From CAZQXD01 sp964597315 (GTDB lineage: Bacteria; Pseudomonadota; Gammaproteobacteria; Competibacterales; Competibacteraceae): a stretch of DNA of 35,763 nucleotides. This document shows positions 31,127 to 35,763 of the stretch, piece after piece (the first letter of the stretch is position 1; each line of letters opens with the position of its first letter). The notes below the pieces were generated by a model. It was not told where the DNA came from. It made no database searches and worked only from the letters and a program-made list of their open reading frames with translations. Location: assembly GCA_964597315.1 (NCBI GenBank), contig CAZQXD010000039.1, positions 1 to 35,763 of the forward strand, given 5' to 3'. Both the position numbers and the translations under genes were made by a program.

Positions 31127-32818
31127 CTAGGGGCGGCCAGGCTGAATGTTCCGCACCGGTTCGGATTCCGTTAGTGGAGTATTTTCGAACAGCCGCCAAC
31201 TCTGGCTGCTCTGTTGCTTGGCTTGGTACATGGCGGTGTCGGCCTGGGCCACCAGGGTATCGGCATCTTGAGCGTTGTCTGGAAACAAGCTGAGACCGAT
31301 ACTGGCCTTCACCACCAGGGTATGGTCATCAATGATCACTGGTTTCTCCAGAGCCTTTAGCAAGCGGATGGCGGTATGACACGCGTCTGCCGGGTGTTCG
31401 ATATGCTCCACCACGGCGATAAACTCATCACCTCCCAACCGGGCCATCAGATCACCGTTACGCAGGCTACTCCGAAACCGCTCGGCCGCCACCCGCAGCA
31501 GGGCGTCACCGGTACTGTGACCCAGAGTATCGTTGATTTTTTTGAACTGGCACAGGTCCACGAATAGCACCGCCACCCGCCGTCCCCGGCTCTTGGCCCG
31601 AGCCAAGGACTGTTTCAGGTGTTGCTCGAACAGACTGCGGTTGGCCAAGCCGGTGAGGGAGTCATGGGTAGCCAGGAACCTGAGGCGCTCTTCCCCGATT
31701 TTGCGTTCGGTGATATCGATGAATGAACCGATATAGTGGCTGATATGCTGGTCGTCGCGGCGCACGGCGCTAATGAACAGCCACACCGGATATATCCGGC
31801 CCTCCCGGTGGCGGTTCCAGATTTCACCTTCCCAGTGGCCTTGCTCATAGATTTGGCGCCACAGGGTGCGGAAAAACCCGGCGTCGTGGCGGCCCGAAGA
31901 CAGAATACCCGGGGTTTGACCCAGCACGGACTCGGCGGGATAGCCGGTCAGGCGGGTGAAGGCCGGATTGGCGAACACGATACGGTTTGTGGCGTCGGTG
32001 ACCATGATGCCTTCCCGGACATGCTGAAAGACCTGCATGGTCAGCCATAACCGATGTTCGGAGCATAGCTGCTCGGTGACATCGGTGACATCGGTGGCGT
32101 GGGCCAGGCGCAGTTGCCGACCCGTAACCAGGTCGAACACTCGGCGCACGCTCAGCTCATGGTGGCGGTGGCCGTCCAAGGCCCGCACCGCTACCCGGGC
32201 CTGATAAATCCCGTCGCCCGCACTGACGCGCCAGGCCCGGTCCGCTTCGGCGGGGTTTTGGAACTGGGCGGCGAAATCCCCGCCCGGCCCGGCCAGCGGC
32301 CCGAAACTCCGCAAGGCTGCAGGGTTGCGCAACAGCGCCCGGCCATCCTCGTCGAATAGGGAGATCAGCACCCCCGTGTAAAGGAGGGCTTCCACCCCTC
32401 GGAGGCTATCCGGGTTGTCCGGGTTGAGCAGGGGGATGGCCTTGTGGAGGCTGGCCAGCCGACCGTCGGGCAGACGGATGCCGGTCATGGTGACCTGCAC
32501 CGCCACCGGCTCCCCCCGGGGATAGAGGACCCAGGACTCGCTGACGGTGTGACCCTGGCCCAGGGTCTCCACGACAGACTCCATGCGGGTACGGGCCGCC
32601 TCGGACATATGCGAAAAGTCCCTGGACAGCAGTCCCTCCAGGCTGTCAGCCCCCCATAAATCCAGGGCCGCGTCATTGGCCCAGCGCAGGCAGCTTTGCT
32701 CGGTGTCGAACACGAAAATGGCGCAGTCCAGCCACTCCAAGGCCGGCAAAGCATCCCAGTTCAGTATCTGTCTTCCCACCAATGCGATGTTATTCTGGCT
32801 CCCGAGCCGTTGGTTCAT
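31127..32818 (-). CDS. Multi-PAS GGDEF diguanylate cyclase
   Basis: The 563-residue cytoplasmic protein has two weak PAS-like regions (about 20-125 and 140-245), a clear PAS with PAC (about 255-375: IMVTDATNRIVFANPAFTRL, ending YIGSFIDITERK), and a GGDEF domain from about 377. GGDEF is intact at 462-466 and RNGD (453-456) is an inhibitory I-site in the right position, so it is predicted to synthesise cyclic di-GMP with feedback control. In the first metal-binding segment the usual DLDxFK reads DLCQFK (421-426), an uncommon change. No transmembrane helix is seen. AAGGAG precedes the ATG. It starts 40 bases after metR on the same strand and may be co-transcribed. Confidence 0.92.
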   Translation of the reverse strand: MNQRLGSQNNIALVGRQILNWDALPALEWLDCAIFVFDTEQSCLRWANDAALDLWGADSLEGLLSRDFSHMSEAARTRMESVVETLGQGHTVSESWVLYPRGEPVAVQVTMTGIRLPDGRLASLHKAIPLLNPDNPDSLRGVEALLYTGVLISLFDEDGRALLRNPAALRSFGPLAGPGGDFAAQFQNPAEADRAWRVSAGDGIYQARVAVRALDGHRHHELSVRRVFDLVTGRQLRLAHATDVTDVTEQLCSEHRLWLTMQVFQHVREGIMVTDATNRIVFANPAFTRLTGYPAESVLGQTPGILSSGRHDAGFFRTLWRQIYEQGHWEGEIWNRHREGRIYPVWLFISAVRRDDQHISHYIGSFIDITERKIGEERLRFLATHDSLTGLANRSLFEQHLKQSLARAKSRGRRVAVLFVDLCQFKKINDTLGHSTGDALLRVAAERFRSSLRNGDLMARLGGDEFIAVVEHIEHPADACHTAIRLLKALEKPVIIDDHTLVVKASIGLSLFPDNAQDADTLVAQADTAMYQAKQQSSQSWRLFENTPLTESEPVRNIQPGRP

Positions 32819-32858
32819 GGTGGATACTCCTTGGATTTTGTTGTTGTATTGCGTTCCT

Positions 32859-33779
32859 TCAGGCGGCTATTTGGATGCCGTGCAGCACCCGGAATGAGAT
32901 TTCCTGGGCGGTATCCATGAAATCAGTCATATAAGGCATCTGGGCGTCGGCGGTTCGGGTCGCCGCGAACAGGGTACACCAGGATGCAGCCTGGCCTAGG
33001 GGCCGGGCGATGACATAATCCCGACTCAGGTATTCGGTGAGCACCCAACTGGGCAGGGCCGCCACCCCTCGGTTGCTGGCCACCAATTGCAGCATCATCA
33101 CTGTCAACTCGGTGGTGCGCACCGCCATGGGTTCCACTCCTTGGGGGTCCAGGAAATGCTTGAACACGTCCAGCCGGGCGCGTTCCACGGGGTAAGTAAT
33201 CAGGGTCTGGTCGGCCAGGTCGGTGGGGTCGATCCAGGCTTTGGCCGCCAGGGGATGCTGTCTGGCCAGGGCCAGCATGCCCTGATAGCGAAATAGGGGA
33301 CGGTAGCTGATGGTCGGGTTGTCGATGGGGTCGGAGCTGACCACCAAGTCCACGTCGCCCCGACTCAGGGCGGGTAGGGGGTCGAAACCGAAGCTGGTGA
33401 GGATATCCAGTTCCACCTCCGGCCAGTTGCTCCGAAAAGCGTCCATGGCGGGCATCAGCCACTCAAAACAGCTATGGCACTCGATGGCGATATGCAGCCG
33501 TCCGGTCTGACCCCCGGCGTAGCGGTTCAGATCCCGCTCCGCCGCCAGCACCGTCGGCAGCACTTGATCAGCCAGGGTCAGCAGCCGCTGTCCGGCAGGG
33601 GTGAAGCGCAGGGGGCGGCTTTTGCGCACGAACAGGCAGACCCCGAAATAGTCCTCCAGAGCCTTGGCCTGGTGGGACAGGGCCGATTGGGTCAGGTGCA
33701 GACGCCGAGCGGCCTGAACCACGCTGCCGGTGTCGCGCAGCATGGTCAGGGTGCGTAGATGACGAAGCTCCAGAAACAC
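32859..33779 (-). CDS. metR: LysR-type regulator of methionine synthesis
   Basis: MetR activates metE/metH with homocysteine as co-effector. The protein aligns with Escherichia coli MetR along its length: HLRTLTMLRDTGSVVQAARR (helix-turn-helix), QSALSHQ, GVCLFVRKSRPLRFTP, IAIECHSCFEWLMPA and VERARLDVFKHFL are near-identical landmarks. The GTG at 33779 gives a start (FLELRHLRTL) that matches the family N-terminus (MIEVKHLKTL) and has GGCGGA upstream; an ATG at 33806 would add nine residues and lacks a ribosome binding site. It is divergent from metH, the classical arrangement, and a MetR box lies between. Confidence 0.93.
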   Translation of the reverse strand: MFLELRHLRTLTMLRDTGSVVQAARRLHLTQSALSHQAKALEDYFGVCLFVRKSRPLRFTPAGQRLLTLADQVLPTVLAAERDLNRYAGGQTGRLHIAIECHSCFEWLMPAMDAFRSNWPEVELDILTSFGFDPLPALSRGDVDLVVSSDPIDNPTISYRPLFRYQGMLALARQHPLAAKAWIDPTDLADQTLITYPVERARLDVFKHFLDPQGVEPMAVRTTELTVMMLQLVASNRGVAALPSWVLTEYLSRDYVIARPLGQAASWCTLFAATRTADAQMPYMTDFMDTAQEISFRVLHGIQIAA

Positions 33780-34138
33780 GTTGATCCGCCGGGAGTTGCA
33801 TTTCATTAACAGTGTAGCCGCTGCCGGCGCGGTTGCGTCCGAGGCCGCAGCGCTGGCGGTGGTAAAACGTCAGCCATTCAAGGAAGCCGCCACGGCGCGG
33901 GCCGCAATTGCGGCCCATGACCGGGTGCGCGGCAAGCCCCGCCGTTTTGGGCGGGGAAAGATAGCGCGGACGGCATAGCCGTTCTTAGGTTTCGGTGATG
34001 CCCAGGATCTTGAATCCATTTCAAACAAGATTGAAGACAATCACCTTGCCCGAGGGGGGCCGGGCCGCCAGAATAGCAAGCTCCCGGAACTCCAGGCTTT
34101 GCCCGGACGTGTTTTTCTCTTAGCCGATGTGAATCCCA
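33780..34138. other. Divergent control region between metR and metH
   Basis: These 359 bases have no supported gene. They contain a perfect palindrome GGGCCGCAATTGCGGCCC (33899-33916), a hairpin with arms CCCCGCC/GGCGGGG (33937-33956) without a T run, and a MetR box (34011-34023). I see no SAM or cobalamin riboswitch. Confidence 0.6.
34011..34023. promoter_or_regulatory. MetR binding site (TGAA-N5-TTCA)
   Basis: TGAATCCATTTCA fits the MetR box, an inverted TGAA/TTCA pair with a five-base spacer. It lies 116 bases before the metH start and 232 bases before metR, between the regulator and its expected target. Confidence 0.7.
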
Positions 34139-35763
34139 ATGATGAATCAATCACGCCTCGATACCCTCAGACAGCTTCTTCACCAACGTATCCTGTTTCT
34201 GGATGGCGCCATGGGCACCATGATCCAGGGCTACAAGCTCACAGAGGAGGACTACCGGGGCGAACGGTTCCGGGATTGGGAGTCGGACCTCAAGGGCAAT
34301 AACGACCTATTATCCCTGACCCAGCCGGGGTTGATCCGGGAGATCCACGACGCCTATCTGGCGGCCGGGGCGGATATCCTGGAGACCAACACCTTCAACT
34401 CCACGACCATCGCCATGGCCGATTACCGCATGGAGTCCCTGGCCTTCGAACTGAACCGGGAATCGGCCCGTTTGGCTCGGGAGGCAGCCGACGCCGCAGC
34501 CACCCGGTTGGGAGAGGCCCGTTTCGTGGCTGGGGTGTTGGGGCCTACCAACCGCACCGCCTCCATTTCCCCAGACGTGAATGACCCGGGTTTCCGCAAT
34601 ACCCATTTCGACCCGTTGGTGAGCGCCTATCACGAAGCGATCCGAGGGTTGGTGGCCGGGGGGGCCGACCTGCTGCTGGTGGAGACCATCTTCGACACCC
34701 TCAACGCCAAGGCGGCCCTGTTCGCCATCGAACAGTACTTCGACGAGCAGGGCGGGCGTCTGCCCATCATGATTTCCGGCACCATCACCGACGCCTCCGG
34801 GCGCACCCTGTCCGGGCAGACCACCGAAGCCTTCTGGAACTCCCTGCGCCATGCCCGGCCCCTGTCCATCGGTCTGAACTGCGCTCTGGGCGCACGGGAG
34901 CTGCGTCCTTACGTAGAGGAACTGTCCAACATCGCCGACACTTATGTGTCCGCCCATCCCAACGCCGGCCTACCCAACGAATTCGGCGAATACGACGAAG
35001 GGCCGGAGGACATGGCCCCCATCGTCGCCGAGTTCGCCCACAGCGGTTTCGTGAACATCGTCGGCGGCTGCTGTGGCACCACCCCCGAGCATATCCGCGC
35101 CATTCGCGAGGCCATCACCGGCCTGCCGCCCCGGAAGGTTCCCGTTATCCCCCCGGCCTGCCGGTTGTCCGGCCTGGAGCCTTGCACGATCACCGAGGAC
35201 TCCCTATTCGTGAATGTGGGGGAGCGCACCAACGTCACCGGGTCGGCGGTGTTTCGCAGGCTCATCAAGGCCGAGGACTACAACACCGCCCTGGACGTGG
35301 CCCGTAGCCAGGTGGAGAACGGCGCCCAAGTCATCGACGTGAATATGGACGAGGGTATGCTGGATTCAGAGGCGGCCATGGTCCGGTTCATGAATCTGGT
35401 GGCCGCCGAGCCGGATATCGCCCGGGTGCCGGTGATGATCGACTCCTCCAAGTGGACGGTGATCGAGTCCGGTCTCAAGTGCGTCCAGGGCAAGGCGGTG
35501 GTCAACTCCATCTCCCTCAAGGAGGGGGAGGACAAGTTCATCGAGCAGGCACGGCTAGTGCGCCGCTACGGGGCGGCGGTGGTGGTCATGGCCTTCGACG
35601 AGCAAGGCCAGGCCGATACCATCGAGCGCAAGGTGGGCATCTGCGAGCGGTCCTACCGGATTCTGGTGGACACCGTGGGTTTCCCGCCCGAGGACATCAT
35701 TTTCGACCCCAATATCTTCGCCATCGCCACCGGCATCGAGGAGCATAACGGCTACGGGGTGGA
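34139..35763 (+). CDS. metH: Cobalamin-dependent methionine synthase, 3' end cut off
   Basis: MetH transfers a methyl group from methyltetrahydrofolate through cobalamin to homocysteine. The frame is open from the ATG at 34139 (a second ATG follows at once) to the window edge, 541 residues of about 1230. The homocysteine domain starts with ILFLDGAMGTMIQGYKL and has the zinc-binding Cys248 (NCALGA) and Cys311/Cys312 (GGCCGTT), each one position from the Escherichia coli ligands 247, 310 and 311. The pterin-binding domain begins near 355 with NVGERTNVTGSAVFRRLI and includes VIDVNMDEGMLD and MIDSSKW. The cobalamin and activation domains lie outside the window. The ribosome binding site is weak. 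Confidence 0.96.
   Translation, partial: MMNQSRLDTLRQLLHQRILFLDGAMGTMIQGYKLTEEDYRGERFRDWESDLKGNNDLLSLTQPGLIREIHDAYLAAGADILETNTFNSTTIAMADYRMESLAFELNRESARLAREAADAAATRLGEARFVAGVLGPTNRTASISPDVNDPGFRNTHFDPLVSAYHEAIRGLVAGGADLLLVETIFDTLNAKAALFAIEQYFDEQGGRLPIMISGTITDASGRTLSGQTTEAFWNSLRHARPLSIGLNCALGARELRPYVEELSNIADTYVSAHPNAGLPNEFGEYDEGPEDMAPIVAEFAHSGFVNIVGGCCGTTPEHIRAIREAITGLPPRKVPVIPPACRLSGLEPCTITEDSLFVNVGERTNVTGSAVFRRLIKAEDYNTALDVARSQVENGAQVIDVNMDEGMLDSEAAMVRFMNLVAAEPDIARVPVMIDSSKWTVIESGLKCVQGKAVVNSISLKEGEDKFIEQARLVRRYGAAVVVMAFDEQGQADTIERKVGICERSYRILVDTVGFPPEDIIFDPNIFAIATGIEEHNGYGV

Noticed and set aside
33937..33956. Hairpin CCCCGCC/GGCGGGG as terminator
   Set aside because: No T run follows on either strand and it lies before, not after, both flanking genes.
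33780..34138. SAM or cobalamin riboswitch before metH
   Set aside because: No conserved core of either class could be recognised; a MetR box explains control adequately.

Overview
The window reads as chromosome of a high-GC, probably halotolerant gammaproteobacterium. The evidence is gene order and gene type: aroK-aroB followed by a DamX-type gene, a MetR regulator divergent from cobalamin-dependent metH, a glycine betaine synthesis operon, and a PEP-CTERM surface-protein locus. I cannot name a genus. There are no tRNAs, rRNAs, CRISPR arrays or insertion sequences that I can support. Both ends cut a gene: the DamX-like gene at the left edge, in a run of 21 G, and metH at the right edge.

Layout. 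1-2884 (minus): aroK, aroB and a DamX-like AAA ATPase with one membrane helix. 3288-7664 (plus): betB, a compact BCCT-family transporter, and betA, an operon that imports choline and oxidises it to glycine betaine. 7824-11555: an outer-membrane TpsB transporter without a partner, a DUF4336 protein (minus), a small Arg-rich hypothetical, a YciA-type thioesterase and a two-helix PLDc_N-like peptide. 11624-14668 (minus): a membrane GGDEF-EAL protein.

15205-30644 is the accessory part. Two large PrsT-type TPR lipoproteins of the PEP-CTERM system (930 and 1318 residues) bracket a set of modification-type enzymes: an E1/ThiF-nitroreductase fusion, a family-1 glycosyltransferase, a PEP-CTERM protein resembling floc protein PepA, a Cys-rich GMC oxidoreductase, a short-chain dehydrogenase and a membrane-anchored left-handed beta-helix acyltransferase. 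The PEP-CTERM gene has a very good sigma-54 promoter. The leader of the first prsT carries two TGTC-N10-GACA palindromes exactly 63 bp apart, and the same half-site is repeated in the pepA leader. No exosortase, EPS synthesis genes or PrsK/PrsR are in the window. Base composition drops clearly between about 24300 and 30700, which suggests that part has a separate history.

31127-35763: a PAS-GGDEF protein, metR (both minus) and metH (plus), with a MetR box between metR and metH.

The best candidate for an undescribed system is 15205-30644: a PEP-CTERM/TPR locus joined to an E1-nitroreductase, GT1, GMC, SDR and acyltransferase set. Its product is unknown and its unity as a system is inference from gene order and shared regulatory motifs.
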